64,000 nt of DNA from Burkholderiaceae bacterium (GTDB taxonomy: Bacteria > Pseudomonadota > Gammaproteobacteria > Burkholderiales > Burkholderiaceae_C). Both the position numbers and the translations under genes were made by a program. The stretch is from the NCBI GenBank assembly GCA_023954035.1, contig JAMLIT010000002.1, forward strand, positions 1 to 64,000, written 5' to 3'. Of this stretch, positions 1-9,493 are shown piece by piece. Below the pieces are notes generated by a model. It was not told the DNA's origin and searched no databases. It worked only from the letters and a program-made list of their open reading frames with translations. Position 1 is the first letter of the stretch. Every line of letters begins with the position of its first letter.

Positions 1-240
1 GCGCAGCGTGCCCCAGTTGGATTCCACGGTGTCGGCTGCCACACGCAGACCCAGCCGAAGAATGGTGATGGGGTGGCGCATGCGCACCGGCAGCGGGCGC
101 AGGCCCCGCGTGAGCAGCGGAATTGCCACGCCCAGCACCAGGCCGGTCAGCACCTCTGCCCAGCCCAGGCTGCGCCCCAGCACCAGCCACAGCACGAACA
201 GTGCGAACGAGAGCAGCGGAGCGGGAAGCAGTCGCCTCAT
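1..240 (-). CDS. mnhE: Na+/H+ antiporter subunit E (MnhE/PhaE/MrpE), C-terminus outside window
   Basis: Partial gene: the first 80 codons, read leftwards off the window edge. The start reads MRRLLPAPLLSFALFVLW, a hydrophobic N-terminus typical of MrpE, followed by a second hydrophobic stretch and the RLGLRVAADTVESNWG segment at the end of the visible part. MrpE is a small membrane subunit of the multisubunit monovalent cation/proton antiporter. Its ATG overlaps the stop codon of the D subunit by four bases (ATGA), so it belongs to the same operon, and F and G subunits would be expected beyond the edge. Confidence 0.85.
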   Translation of the reverse strand, partial: MRRLLPAPLLSFALFVLWLVLGRSLGWAEVLTGLVLGVAIPLLTRGLRPLPVRMRHPITILRLGLRVAADTVESNWGTLR

Positions 241-1955
241 GGTCGGGCCTTCCCTGCTTCGCCGGGGGTTGCGCCCGCGGCGACACTGGGCACGGGTTCG
301 GCGCCCAGGATGGATTGCACATAGCCGCGAGGCGCGTGCAGGGCGTTGGCGCTCGCCTGCGCATAGTGCAGGGCCGGCCCGGCGGCCGCGGCGAGCAGCA
401 CGCAAGCGAGCAGCAATAGGCCAATGGGTACGCCCTCGGCCAGGCCCACCCGCAAGGGCCCGCGCCCTTGCGCGGTCCAGAAATGCGCCATGCCGGCGCG
501 CACCAGCGCCGTAAGCGCCAGGAAGCCGCTGGTCAGCAGCACCAGGGCGAAGGCCCAGCCCGTGAGACCAGGCTGCGAACCGGCCGATGCGGCCAGCCCC
601 AGCGGGCTGAACAGTGCGCTGAGCATGGCGAACTTGCCGACGAATCCGGGCAGGGGCGGCAGGCCCGAGAGCATCAGTGTGCACAGCAAAAAAGACAGGC
701 CCACGAAGGCCGTGGCTGCCGGGATGGGGCGGCCCACCAGCGCCTGTTCCTGGTCGTCCAGGTTGAAGCCGCGCGTGGGTTCCAGCCGCGCGTTGAGAAA
801 GGGCGCCGCCTCCTCGGCGGGCTCGTAGGGGTCCGCGCCATCGACCGGGCTGCGCCAGCGGTCCAGCACATCGCCCAGCAGGAACAGCGCGCTGATGGCC
901 AGCGTCGATGCCGGCAGGTAGTACAGCATGGCGGCGGTCAGCAGGTTCTGCCCGAAGCCCGCAGCGGCCAGCACCGTGCCCGACGAAAGCAGTGCGGCAT
1001 AGCCCGCCAGGTGACCCAGGCGTTGCGAGCCCATCATGCCAATGGCGCCAAAAGCCATGGTGAGCAGTCCGGCGCCGATCAACCACAGGCTGCCGAATTG
1101 CGCCGATGCCCCCGCCTCGCCGCCAAACAGCAGCGTCCACAGCCGCAGAATGGAATACACGCCAAGCTTGGTCATCAGCGCAAACAGCGCGGCCACCGGC
1201 GCCGTGGCCGCGCTGTAGGCGGGCACGAGCCAGAAATTGAGCGGCCAGACGGCGGCCTTGATGAGAAAGGCCGTTGCGAGGATGCCCGCCGCTGCGTGCA
1301 GCAGGCCGCGGTCGGACGCGCCCAGGGCAGGAACGTGCTGCGCCAGATCGGCCATGTTCAGCGTGCCGGTGATCCCATAGAGCATGGAGACGCCAATGAG
1401 GAACAGCGAGGACGCTGCCAGATTGATGGCGACGTAATGCAGCCCCGAGAGCACCCGGGCGCGGCCCGAGCCGTGCAGCAGCAGGCCATAGGAGGCGGCC
1501 AGCGTCACCTCGAAAAAGACGAACAGATTGAACAGGTCGGCGGTCAGGAAAGCGCCGGCCAGGCCCATGAGCTGCAGCTGGAACAGCACGTGGAAATGCA
1601 CGCCCACGCGGTGCCAGCGGGCACAGGCGAACAGCGCTGCGGCCAGCGCCACCAGGCTGGTGAGCACCAGCATCAGTGCGGAGAGCCGGTCGAGCGCCAG
1701 CACGATGCCAAACGGCGCCTGCCAATTGCCCGGCAGGTAAACGCCGACGGAATGGGGCGCCCCATCGTGCGCCGCGCGCAGCAGCAGCAAACAGGAGACG
1801 GCCAGCAGCGCCGCGCAGGCGCCCACGTTCAAGGCCATTTTGATGCGGTGGCGCTCTTCGCCCAGCAGCATCATGAGCGCCGCCACCAGGAGCGGCAGCA
1901 GCACCGGCACCAGCATCAGGTGCTGCATCTGGGCGGCATCGGCGAGGCCGATCAT
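237..1955 (-). CDS. mnhD: Na+/H+ antiporter subunit D (MnhD/PhaD/MrpD)
   Basis: A 572-residue, very hydrophobic protein with the repeated membrane segments of the proton-translocating NuoL/M/N family, to which MrpD belongs. Recognisable stretches are the FFEVTLAASYGLLL helix, the KAAVWPLNFWLVPAYSAA segment, where Lys and Pro line the proton path, and GFVGKFAMLSALF near the C-terminus. The start ATG overlaps the end of the C subunit by four bases. MrpD works in the inner membrane with MrpA in proton translocation. A hydrophilic insert (around residues 365-405) separates two membrane blocks. Confidence 0.93.
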   Translation of the reverse strand: MIGLADAAQMQHLMLVPVLLPLLVAALMMLLGEERHRIKMALNVGACAALLAVSCLLLLRAAHDGAPHSVGVYLPGNWQAPFGIVLALDRLSALMLVLTSLVALAAALFACARWHRVGVHFHVLFQLQLMGLAGAFLTADLFNLFVFFEVTLAASYGLLLHGSGRARVLSGLHYVAINLAASSLFLIGVSMLYGITGTLNMADLAQHVPALGASDRGLLHAAAGILATAFLIKAAVWPLNFWLVPAYSAATAPVAALFALMTKLGVYSILRLWTLLFGGEAGASAQFGSLWLIGAGLLTMAFGAIGMMGSQRLGHLAGYAALLSSGTVLAAAGFGQNLLTAAMLYYLPASTLAISALFLLGDVLDRWRSPVDGADPYEPAEEAAPFLNARLEPTRGFNLDDQEQALVGRPIPAATAFVGLSFLLCTLMLSGLPPLPGFVGKFAMLSALFSPLGLAASAGSQPGLTGWAFALVLLTSGFLALTALVRAGMAHFWTAQGRGPLRVGLAEGVPIGLLLLACVLLAAAAGPALHYAQASANALHAPRGYVQSILGAEPVPSVAAGATPGEAGKARP

Positions 1956-2335
1956 GGCCGCGCTCCGTCATCGTCGGGCTCCATGCCTTCGGGTGGCTCC
2001 ACACCGTCGACGTGGTCGGTTCCCGAGAGGCCGCGTGAGGCCAGCAGCACAACGAGGAACAGCGCCGTCATGGCAAAACCGATGACGATGGCCGTGAGCA
2101 CCAGGGCCTGCGGCATGGGATCGGCATAGTGCGCCAGGTCCTGCGGCACGCCGGCGCGCAGCACCGGCTCTTTGCCGGTCGCCAGACCCAGACGCCCCAT
2201 GCTGAAGATGAACAGATTGACCGCGTAGGCAATGAGCGAGAGCCCCATGATCACCTGAAAGGTGCGCGGACGCAGCAGCAGCCAGACGCCCGAGCCGGTG
2301 AGCACACCGATCGACAGAGCCAGGGTGAGTTCCAT
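1952..2335 (-). CDS. mnhC: Na+/H+ antiporter subunit C (MnhC/PhaC/MrpC)
   Basis: 127 residues with three hydrophobic segments, homologous to NuoK. The motif FQVIMGLSLIAYAVNLFIFSMG and the PMPQALVLTAIVIGFAMTA segment are characteristic of MrpC. I chose the ATG at 2335 because it directly overlaps the stop of the upstream A subunit (TGATG); the open frame extends further upstream but only as a shadow of that gene. The C-terminal 25 residues are acidic and proline-rich. It is an inner-membrane subunit of the same antiporter complex. Confidence 0.93.
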   Translation of the reverse strand: MELTLALSIGVLTGSGVWLLLRPRTFQVIMGLSLIAYAVNLFIFSMGRLGLATGKEPVLRAGVPQDLAHYADPMPQALVLTAIVIGFAMTALFLVVLLASRGLSGTDHVDGVEPPEGMEPDDDGARP

Positions 2336-5286
2336 CAGTGGCCCCCCGCCTGGACTGCTGCGGCTTCTTCCATGCGACGGGCATGCGCGCGGTGGCCGCG
2401 AATCGATTGGTGGGCAATGGAGGTCAGGATCAGCAGCGTGGCGCCGACCACCAGGGCGAACACGCCCATGTCGAAGAACATGGCGCTGGCCACATGCACC
2501 TCGCCCAGCAGCGGCAGGGTGAGGTGGGCGGTGTGCGTGGTCATGAACGGATAGCCCCAGACCAGCGAACCCAGGCCGGTGGCCAGCGCAGCGAGCAGGC
2601 CGGCTGCCATCCAGCGGCGCGGGTACAGCGTGAAGTGGGCCTCCACCCACTGCGTGCCCGAGATCGTGTACTGCAGCACGATGGCGGCGGAAAACACCAG
2701 CCCAGCGACAAAGCCACCGCCCGGCGCGTTGTGCCCGCGCAAAAAGAGGTAAACCGCCACCAGCGTGGCAAAGGGCAGCAGCAGGCGCACCAGCACGGCG
2801 GGCACGCGCAGGTAGCCCACGGCGGTGTCGGCAGCCAGGCGCGGGTTGATCAGGTCGGTGTCCAGGTCGGCCGGCAGGGCGCGCTGTTGGGGCGGAAGGT
2901 CGAGCATTTCGATGGCGGGGCGAAAGCGCCGCAGCAGGGCGTAGACGGTGAGCGCCACCACCCCCACCACCACGATTTCGCCAAAAGTATCGAAGGCGCG
3001 GAAATCCACCAGCATCACGTTGACCACGTTGTTGCCGCCGCCGCCCGTGAGCGCGTGTTCCAGGAAAAACGTCGAGGTGCTGCTGGGAAACGGGCGGCTG
3101 AGCATGGAAAAGGACAGCAGGGCCATGCCGCAGCCCGCCGCCGTGGCAAGCGCAAAGTCGCGCGTGCGCCGCCGCAGGGCGCGGCGCCGCACCGACGCCT
3201 CAAGCGTGTGGCGCAGCGCTTCGTTTCGCTTGGGCAGCCAGCGCAGTCCCAGCAGAATGAGCAGCGTGGTCACGGTTTCCACCGCCAGTTGCGTCAGCGC
3301 CAGGTCGGGCGCGGAAAACCAGAGGAAGGTCACGCAAACGATCAGCCCCGTGGCCGAGAGCAGCGTCAGCGCTGCCAGCCGGTGGTATTTGGCCTGCCAG
3401 GCGGTGGCCAGCGCGCAGCCCATTCCCAAGGCCCAAAGCAGGGCAAAGGAGGGCTCGAACGGCAGCGCGGCGCGGTTGCCAATGGGCAGGCTGCGGGTCC
3501 ACAGCGGAAGGGCTGCGGCCACGAGCACAAAGACCACCAGCCACAGCATTTGCCATTGCAGCTTGCGCGTGCCCAGCAGCGTGCGGCCGCGCCGACCCAC
3601 CTGGGTCAGCGCAGCCAGAAGCGACTCGAACAAGGCCTTGCCGTCGAGCCGCGCCAGGCCCGGCGCGTGCGAGGATGCGTGGTGTCGGCCGCGCGGGCGC
3701 AGCAGCCAGAAATACAGGGCGGTGCCGCCCAACAGCGCCACCAGACTCATCAGGAAAGGGGTGTTCAAGCCGTGCCAAACCGCCAGGCTGAATGCGGGCA
3801 ATTCCCCCCCCACCACCGGGCGCGCCGCTGCGTCGAGAAAATGGCCCACGCTCCACTGCGGCAGTATCCCGACGACCAGGCAGATCAGCACCAGCAGTTC
3901 CACGGGAACGCGCATCCAGTGCGGGGGCTCGTGGGGTTCGTGCGGCAGGTCGGTGGCCGGCGGCCCGCCAAAGGTCTCCATGCAAAAGCGCAGCGCATAG
4001 GCCACGCTGAACAGGCCTGCCAGCGTGGCGGCCCAGGGCAGCCACTGCTCCACCAGGGGATTGGCCTGCACGAACACGGTTTCTGCAAAAAACATTTCCT
4101 TGGACAAGAAACCGTTGAGCAAGGGCACTCCGGCCATAGCTGCAGCGGCAACCGTGGCCAGGGTGGCCGTCACCGGCATGCTGCGCCGCAGGCCCGAGAG
4201 CCTGCGCATGTCGCGCGTACCGGTCTCGTGGTCGATGATGCCCGCGGCCATGAACAGCGAGGCCTTGAAAGTCGCGTGGTTCATGATGTGAAAGACCGCC
4301 GCGACCGTCGCCAGCGGGCTGTTGAGCCCCAGCAGCAGCGTGATCAGGCCCAGGTGCGAGAGCGTCGAATAGGCCAGCACCCCTTTGAGGTCGTCCTGGA
4401 ACATGGCGACGTAGGCGCCGAGCAGCAGCGTGATGAGCCCCGCCCCGCCGACGATCCAGAACCAGGGCTCCGTGCCCGAGAGCACCGGCCAGAGCCGCGC
4501 CAGCAGAAACACACCGGCCTTGACCATGGTCGCCGAATGCAGATACGCGGATACGGGCGTGGGCGCCGCCATGGCGTGCGGCAGCCAGAAGTGGAAAGGA
4601 AACTGCGCGCTCTTGGTCAGTGCGCCCAGCACGATGAGAGCGAGCGCCACCGGATACATGGGATGGGCGCGCACCAGGGCCCCCGCAGCCAGCACGTGGT
4701 CCAATTCGTAGCTGCCCACGATGTGGCCGAGCACGATCATCCCGGCAAACAGGCACAGGCCACCGGCGCCCGTCACGGTGAGCGCCATGCGCGCGCCGCG
4801 CCGGGCGTCTCTGCGGTGGTACCAGTAGCCGATCAGCAGGAAGGAGAAAAGGCTGGTCAGTTCCCAGAACAGCGCCAGCTGGATCAGGTTGCCCGAAAGC
4901 ACCACCCCTGCCATCGAGCCCATGAACGCCAGAAAGAAGGCAAAAAATCGCGGCACCGGATCCTGCGGCGACAGGTAGTAGCGCGCGTACAGCACCACGA
5001 GCGCCCCAATGCCCAGCACCAGCATGCAGAACATCCAGGCAAAGCCGTCCATGCGCAACACCAGCTTGAGGCCCAGGGCCGGAACCCAGGCGATTTCCTG
5101 GCGCAGCACTTCGCCCTCAGCGATCTGCGGGAACAGCAAGGCTGCCTGCACGGTGCACAGGACGGCGATCAAACCCGCCAGCGTCGATTCGCTGTTGCGC
5201 GCGTTGGAGGGCAAAAACGCCGCCAGCAAGCTGCCGGCAAAGGGCAGGGCGACGAGCGTCAGAAGCGGTAGCTGCGGCAGATCCAT
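2335..5286 (-). CDS. mnhA: Na+/H+ antiporter subunit A with fused B domain (MnhA/PhaAB)
   Basis: 983 residues. The first two thirds match the NuoL-like MrpA subunit (ALFWELTSLFSFLLIGYW; FPFHFWLPHAMAAPTPVSAYLHSATMVKAG). The C-terminal part after about residue 650 carries the MrpB-like domain (AVETVTTLLILLGLRWLP; VNVMLVDFRAFDTFGEI; LRGHNAPGGGFVAGL). Fusion of A and B is normal for proteobacterial PhaA. The ATG at 5286 was chosen because it begins a hydrophobic helix and lies four bases after the comEA-like stop. It acts in the inner membrane in Na+ (or K+) efflux against protons and pH homeostasis, and the gene opens the antiporter operon. Confidence 0.94.
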   Translation of the reverse strand: MDLPQLPLLTLVALPFAGSLLAAFLPSNARNSESTLAGLIAVLCTVQAALLFPQIAEGEVLRQEIAWVPALGLKLVLRMDGFAWMFCMLVLGIGALVVLYARYYLSPQDPVPRFFAFFLAFMGSMAGVVLSGNLIQLALFWELTSLFSFLLIGYWYHRRDARRGARMALTVTGAGGLCLFAGMIVLGHIVGSYELDHVLAAGALVRAHPMYPVALALIVLGALTKSAQFPFHFWLPHAMAAPTPVSAYLHSATMVKAGVFLLARLWPVLSGTEPWFWIVGGAGLITLLLGAYVAMFQDDLKGVLAYSTLSHLGLITLLLGLNSPLATVAAVFHIMNHATFKASLFMAAGIIDHETGTRDMRRLSGLRRSMPVTATLATVAAAAMAGVPLLNGFLSKEMFFAETVFVQANPLVEQWLPWAATLAGLFSVAYALRFCMETFGGPPATDLPHEPHEPPHWMRVPVELLVLICLVVGILPQWSVGHFLDAAARPVVGGELPAFSLAVWHGLNTPFLMSLVALLGGTALYFWLLRPRGRHHASSHAPGLARLDGKALFESLLAALTQVGRRGRTLLGTRKLQWQMLWLVVFVLVAAALPLWTRSLPIGNRAALPFEPSFALLWALGMGCALATAWQAKYHRLAALTLLSATGLIVCVTFLWFSAPDLALTQLAVETVTTLLILLGLRWLPKRNEALRHTLEASVRRRALRRRTRDFALATAAGCGMALLSFSMLSRPFPSSTSTFFLEHALTGGGGNNVVNVMLVDFRAFDTFGEIVVVGVVALTVYALLRRFRPAIEMLDLPPQQRALPADLDTDLINPRLAADTAVGYLRVPAVLVRLLLPFATLVAVYLFLRGHNAPGGGFVAGLVFSAAIVLQYTISGTQWVEAHFTLYPRRWMAAGLLAALATGLGSLVWGYPFMTTHTAHLTLPLLGEVHVASAMFFDMGVFALVVGATLLILTSIAHQSIRGHRAHARRMEEAAAVQAGGH

Positions 5287-5290
5287 GTTT

Positions 5291-5599
5291 CTAACGGGAG
5301 GGGGCCGAAGCCGCCGAAGCAGCCCCGGCGTAAACCTGCCCGCCCACGGTGTAACCCTGCGCCGAAAAGCGGGCCGCATTGGCCGGACCAATGCCGCGCA
5401 CCCGTGCGATCAGATCGGCCCAGTCCTTGAAAGGCTGGCGCGCGCGCTCCTGCAGAACGCGCCGCGTGGTGGCCGGACCCATGCCGGCAATCGCGTCCAG
5501 CTCGGCCTCGGTCGCGGTGTTGATGTCCACTTGTGCCCAGGCAGCGCCCGAGCAAAGCAGCACGGCGCCCAGCAGCCAGGATGGAATGCGCGTCCTCAC
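5291..5599 (-). CDS. ComEA-like helix-hairpin-helix protein
   Basis: 102 residues. The N-terminus (RTRIPSWLLGAVLLCSGAAWAQ) is a signal peptide, followed by a helix-hairpin-helix domain with VDINTATEAELDAIAGMGPATTRRVL and a second hairpin IARVRGIGPANAARF. Such small exported HhH proteins resemble ComEA, which binds incoming DNA during transformation; the role here is inferred from the fold only. The GTG start at 5599 overlaps the lapB stop (GTGA) and excludes the longer frame, which is antisense-like shadow. The C-terminus is Ala/Ser-rich. Confidence 0.82.
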   Translation of the reverse strand: MRTRIPSWLLGAVLLCSGAAWAQVDINTATEAELDAIAGMGPATTRRVLQERARQPFKDWADLIARVRGIGPANAARFSAQGYTVGGQVYAGAASAASAPSR

Positions 5600-6765
5600 A
5601 GCTCCTCCACCCGCTGCGCCGGGTAGCTGTCCCAGGCCTGGCAACCTGGGCAATGCCAGAAGTGTTGGCGTGCTTCGAAGCCGCAGGCCGCGCAGCGGTA
5701 GCGCATGAGCGGGCGGGCGGCGGCGTCCAGGGCTGCCTGGACCTGGGGGTGGAAGGCCTCGTGCTCCAGCCGCTCGCCGGCGAGCCACTTGGCCGCGGCC
5801 ACGAGAGAGGGTTCGATCTCCAGATGGCGCAGGTACCACATGCGGCTGTCGTTGGTTCCAGGGAGGGCGGCGTCGGGGGAGGTCTGGCCCAGCGCCACGA
5901 TGGCGTCAAGCACGTCCAGCGAGGGCGCCTGGGCGTAATGCGCGCTCAGCAGTGCCAGCACCTGGGCCTCTCGCCCGCCGCTGCGGGCGATCTCGGTCAG
6001 CAGCGCGGCGGCCAGCGGCAGCGCCGATGGCGCCTTGGCGGCCAGGGCGCGCAGCAGATCGAGCGCGCGCGCCTCATCGCCCGTCTGATGGGCCAGGCGC
6101 GCCAGTTCGATGTGGGGACGTGCGGCCTGCGGCGCAGCGCGCAGCGCCTGCTCCAGCAAGGCGATGGCGGCCTCGGTGTGGCCAGCGGCCCGCTCTGCAA
6201 AAGCCTGCTCGCACAGATAGTGCGCCTGACGGGCGCTGAAATCTCCTTGTCCGGCGGCGTGCATCTTGCGCGCCACCTCGGCCGCCTGCGCCCAGTCGCG
6301 CGAACGCTCGAAGATCGCCAGCCGGGCGAGGCGGGCCTCGCCCTCGAACGCCGTGCCCTCCAGACGCGCCAGGGCGTCCTCCGCTCGGTCCAGCAGGCCG
6401 GCCTTGAGGTAGTCCAGCGCCAGCGCGTGCTGGGCGCGGTCGCGGTCGGTGCTGCTCAGGTCGCCGCGCGAGAGCAGGTGCTCGTGCACCCGCACCGCGC
6501 GGTCGTACTCGCCGCGGCGGCGAAACAGGTTGCCCAGCGCGAAGTGCAGCTCCGAGGTGTCCGGGTCGTTCTGTACCGCCTCGATGAAGGCGTCGATGGC
6601 CTGGTCTTGCTGCTCGTTGAGCAGATAGTTCAGGCCCTTGAAGTAGGCCTTGGGTGCATCGCGGTTCTGCCTGCGCAACTGGCGCAAATCCATGCGCGAG
6701 GCCGCCCAGCCGAACATGAAGACCAGCGGCAACCCCAACAACAGCCAGGCGAGATCAAATTCCAT
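5596..6765 (-). CDS. lapB: LapB, TPR protein of LPS assembly control
   Basis: 389 residues. An N-terminal membrane anchor (DLAWLLLGLPLVFMFGW) is followed by a series of TPR motifs (for example KAYFKGLNYLLNEQQDQAID and SELHFALGNLFRRRGEYDRAV) and a C-terminal rubredoxin-like metal site, CAACGF...HCPGC, near residue 365. LapB (YciM) sits on the cytoplasmic face of the inner membrane and directs FtsH to degrade LpxC, balancing LPS synthesis. The ATG at 6765 overlaps the end of lapA by 11 bases, the usual lapAB arrangement. Confidence 0.93.
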   Translation of the reverse strand: MEFDLAWLLLGLPLVFMFGWAASRMDLRQLRRQNRDAPKAYFKGLNYLLNEQQDQAIDAFIEAVQNDPDTSELHFALGNLFRRRGEYDRAVRVHEHLLSRGDLSSTDRDRAQHALALDYLKAGLLDRAEDALARLEGTAFEGEARLARLAIFERSRDWAQAAEVARKMHAAGQGDFSARQAHYLCEQAFAERAAGHTEAAIALLEQALRAAPQAARPHIELARLAHQTGDEARALDLLRALAAKAPSALPLAAALLTEIARSGGREAQVLALLSAHYAQAPSLDVLDAIVALGQTSPDAALPGTNDSRMWYLRHLEIEPSLVAAAKWLAGERLEHEAFHPQVQAALDAAARPLMRYRCAACGFEARQHFWHCPGCQAWDSYPAQRVEEL

Positions 6766-7054
6766 GCGGCGGATCGGAGTCGGGCAGGGCGCTGGGCGCG
6801 GCGCTCGCTGCGGGGACGGGCTGCTCGGCTTGCACGCGCCGTGCGGCGCTGCGGTGCTTCCACCAGCGCGGCACCATGCCCAGCACACCGGCCACCAGGC
6901 CCAAGGCGAAAGCCGTCAGAACAATGAGTACTTGCGGAGCACGCCACTGCGCGCCGAAGAACAAGTGCACGGTGGCGTCCTGCTGGTTGTTCAGCGCAAA
7001 GGCGAAAAGCGTAAAGAAAATGGCTGCCTTGAGCAGCCACAGGAAGTATTTCAT
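6755..7054 (-). CDS. lapA: LapA-domain inner membrane protein
   Basis: 99 residues with two membrane segments (LWLLKAAIFFTLFAFALNN and VLIVLTAFALGLVAGVLGMV), separated by the short periplasmic loop with VHLFFGAQWRAP, as in LapA (YciS). The tail is basic, then Ala/Pro/Ser-rich. LapA partners LapB in lipopolysaccharide assembly control. It begins with ATG at 7054 and directly precedes lapB in the same transcript. Confidence 0.9.
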   Translation of the reverse strand: MKYFLWLLKAAIFFTLFAFALNNQQDATVHLFFGAQWRAPQVLIVLTAFALGLVAGVLGMVPRWWKHRSAARRVQAEQPVPAASAAPSALPDSDPPHGI

Positions 7055-7128
7055 GGCGTCCCCGGTGGTGGGACGATTCTACGAAGCGCTGGCTGCCCGG
7101 CCCAGCCTTTGCCGCATTCTGCAAAACT

Positions 7129-7193
7129 TTAAGTGTTTTTGTCTGCTAGCGCTTGCTGCATAAGCGTTGACAGCTACAAAATAAATAGCATCA
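7129..7193. repeat. Dispersed Comamonadaceae-type repeat, copy 1
   Basis: The stretch between lapA and ihfB holds CTAGCGCTTGCTGCATAAGC followed by AGCTACAAAATAAATAGC, the second part forming a weak hairpin. Closely similar sequence occurs at 14821-14895 and 62136-62203 and, within coding sequence, at 10704-10788. It overlaps the very end of ihfB. Function unknown. Confidence 0.75.
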
Positions 7194-7505
7194 GTCGCTT
7201 GAGATGGGCCGGCGCAGTTCCTGTGTCCGCCGATCGACCGCCTCGCGCAGCGCTTTTCCGGGTTTGAAGTGCGGCACCCGCTTGGCCGGTATCGCGACGG
7301 CTTCTCCGCTGCGTGGATTGCGCCCCAGGCGCGGGGGACGGTGGCTGACGGAAAAGCTGCCAAAGCCACGCACCTCGATGCGGTGCCCGTGCACCAGCGC
7401 CTCGCCCACGGCGTCGAGCAAGGTCTTGACGGCGATCTCCGCGTCGCGGTGCGTCAGCTGGGGAAAACGTTCGGCCAGGGCTTCAACGAGGTCGGATCGG
7501 GTCAT
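7191..7505 (-). CDS. ihfB: Integration host factor subunit beta
   Basis: 104 residues of the HU/IHF family. It starts [23 protein letters not shown], has the dimer helix [14 protein letters not shown], and the DNA-binding arm with [25 protein letters not shown]. The Asn-Pro at the arm tip is the pair that intercalates DNA. Position next to rpsA is the standard site of ihfB in proteobacteria. The ATG at 7505 was preferred over an upstream in-frame start because it matches the family's N-terminus exactly. IHF bends DNA in recombination, replication and promoter control. Confidence 0.93.
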   Translation of the reverse strand: MTRSDLVEALAERFPQLTHRDAEIAVKTLLDAVGEALVHGHRIEVRGFGSFSVSHRPPRLGRNPRSGEAVAIPAKRVPHFKPGKALREAVDRRTQELRRPISSD

Positions 7506-7518
7506 ACAGTCACTGCAC

Positions 7519-7557
7519 AAAAAAATGCCGGGTGGGCGCATTGTGCACTCACCCGGC
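7519..7557 (-). terminator. Rho-independent terminator of rpsA
   Basis: On the minus strand GCCGGGTG and CACCCGGC form an 8-bp stem with a 15-base loop, followed by A and seven T. It lies between the rpsA stop and ihfB, so it separates the two transcripts; part of it may read through into ihfB. Confidence 0.82.
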
Positions 7558-7602
7558 GTCCTGTGGCCGCGGCCCGGGGGCGCGGCGACAATGGGCGCTG
7601 GA

Positions 7603-9288
7603 TTACTTGTCCGAGTTGTCCAGCTTGGCGCGCAGCAGGGCGCCCAGGCTGGTCGTGCCGGCGCTCTCGCGGCTCGACTGCTGGCTCAGGTTCGCCATGG
7701 CGCCTTGCTCGTCGATCATGTCCTTTTGCTTGATGGACAGCTGGATGTTGCGGGTCTTGCGGTCCACGTTGACGACCACGGCGGTGACTTCGTCGCCTTC
7801 CTTGAGCACGTTGCGGGCGTCTTCCACGCGGTCGCGCGAGATTTCGCTGGCGCGCAGGTAGCCGACGATGTCTTCACCCAGGTCGATCTCGGCGCCACGG
7901 GCGTCCACGCTTTTGACCTTGCCGGTCACCGTCTGGCCCTTGTCGTTCACCGTCACGAAGGTGGTGAACGGGTCGCCGTCGAGCTGCTTGATGCCCAAGG
8001 AGATGCGCTCGCGCTCCACGTCCACGGCCAGCACGATGGCTTCGACTTCCTGGCCCTTCTTGTAGTTGCGCACGGCGGCTTCGCCGGGTTCGTTCCAGGA
8101 CAGGTCGGACAGGTGCACCAGGCCGTCGATGCCGGCAGCCAGGCCGACGAACACGCCGAAGTCGGTGATCGACTTGATCGGGCCCTTGACGCGGTCGCCG
8201 CGCTTGGTGTTCTGTGCGAACTCTTGCCAGGGGTTGGCCTTGCACTGCTTCATGCCCAGGCTGATGCGGCGCTTGTCTTCGTCGATCTCCAGGACCATGA
8301 CTTCGACTTCGTCGCCCAGCGTGACCAGCTTGGAAGGATGCATGTTCTTGTTCGTCCAGTCCATTTCGGACACGTGCACCAGGCCTTCGATGCCCGGCTC
8401 GAGTTCCACGAACGCTCCGTAGTCGGCGATGTTGGTGATCTTGCCGAACAGACGCGTGCCCTGGGGATAGCGGCGCGAGACACCCATCCACGGGTCGTCG
8501 CCCATTTGCTTGAGGCCCAGCGAGACACGGTTCTTTTCGGTGTCGAACTTGAGGATCTTGGCGGTGAGTTCCTGGCCGGCCGTGACCACCTCGGAGGGGT
8601 GGCGCACGCGGCGCCAGGCCATGTCGGTGATGTGCAGCAGGCCGTCGATGCCGCCCAGGTCCACGAAGGCGCCGTACTCGGTGATGTTCTTGACCACGCC
8701 GTTGACCATGGCGCCTTCCTTGAGGGTGGCCATGAGCTTCTCGCGCTCTTCGCCCATCGAAGCTTCGACGACCGCGCGGCGCGAGAGCACCACGTTGTTG
8801 CGCTTGCGGTCGAGCTTGATGACCTTGAACTCCATGGTCTTGTTCTCGTACGGCGTCAGGTCCTTGACCGGGCGGGTGTCGATAAGCGAGCCGGGCAGGA
8901 AGGCGCGGATGCCGTTGACCAGCACCGTCAGGCCGCCCTTGACCTTGCCGCTGGTGGTGCCGGTGACGAATTCGCCGGATTCCAGGGCCTTTTCCAGGCT
9001 CATCCACGAAGCGAGGCGCTTGGCCGTATCGCGCGAGAGGATGGTGTCGCCGTAACCGTTTTCGATGGAGCCGATGGCCACCGACACAAAGTCGCCCACC
9101 TGGACTTCAACTTCGCCCTTGTCGTTCTTGAACTCGTCGAGCGGAACGTAGGCTTCGGACTTGAGGCCGGCGTTGACCACGACAAAGCTGTGCTCGACAC
9201 GCACGACTTCAGCGGTGATGACTTCACCGGGGCGCATCTCGGTGCGCTGCAAGGATTCTTCGAAAAGGTCGGCAAAAGATTCAGACAT
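7603..9288 (-). CDS. rpsA: 30S ribosomal protein S1
   Basis: 561 residues with six S1 (OB-fold) repeats, recognisable by the recurring G-x-V-K-x-(I/V)-x-(D/E)-Y/F-G-A-F-V-D/E-L pattern ([60 protein letters not shown]). It starts [18 protein letters not shown]; the longer frame upstream to 9591 does not match the family. S1 binds mRNA leaders and brings them to the 30S subunit. It is followed by its own terminator at 7519-7557. Confidence 0.97.
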   Translation of the reverse strand: MSESFADLFEESLQRTEMRPGEVITAEVVRVEHSFVVVNAGLKSEAYVPLDEFKNDKGEVEVQVGDFVSVAIGSIENGYGDTILSRDTAKRLASWMSLEKALESGEFVTGTTSGKVKGGLTVLVNGIRAFLPGSLIDTRPVKDLTPYENKTMEFKVIKLDRKRNNVVLSRRAVVEASMGEEREKLMATLKEGAMVNGVVKNITEYGAFVDLGGIDGLLHITDMAWRRVRHPSEVVTAGQELTAKILKFDTEKNRVSLGLKQMGDDPWMGVSRRYPQGTRLFGKITNIADYGAFVELEPGIEGLVHVSEMDWTNKNMHPSKLVTLGDEVEVMVLEIDEDKRRISLGMKQCKANPWQEFAQNTKRGDRVKGPIKSITDFGVFVGLAAGIDGLVHLSDLSWNEPGEAAVRNYKKGQEVEAIVLAVDVERERISLGIKQLDGDPFTTFVTVNDKGQTVTGKVKSVDARGAEIDLGEDIVGYLRASEISRDRVEDARNVLKEGDEVTAVVVNVDRKTRNIQLSIKQKDMIDEQGAMANLSQQSSRESAGTTSLGALLRAKLDNSDK

Positions 9289-9493
9289 GTATTTCCTTGC
9301 CACGTGCAGGTTGACTGCAGCCCCATTGCTGCGGTTTGAAAGGCTGCCCGTGGTGGTTGGGGTACGGCGGATGCCGCGGGTTAGGGTGGACACACCCACT
9401 GGCCAGTGCGCTGCGGCGCGGGCTGGAGGCCGGTGGAACGAGGTGGGGCTTTGCGGCCCCGGTTTTTCAACCCGGAGCCTTGCGGCGCCGGGT

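Noticed and set aside
2338..5271. 977-codon open frame on the plus strand, and 468-2129
   Set aside because: Antisense of mnhA and mnhD; the products are Gln/Arg/His-rich without any domain, a known artefact in high-GC genes.
7204..9339. 711-codon frame opposite rpsA and ihfB
   Set aside because: Mirror of strongly biased S1 codons; the Val/Asp/His-rich product has no recognisable domain.
9289..9493. Terminator between aroA-cmk and rpsA (AACCCGG...CCGGGTT hairpin)
   Set aside because: No T-run follows the stem on the minus strand, so it gives no support for termination; rpsA probably has its own promoter in this spacer, but none could be identified with confidence.
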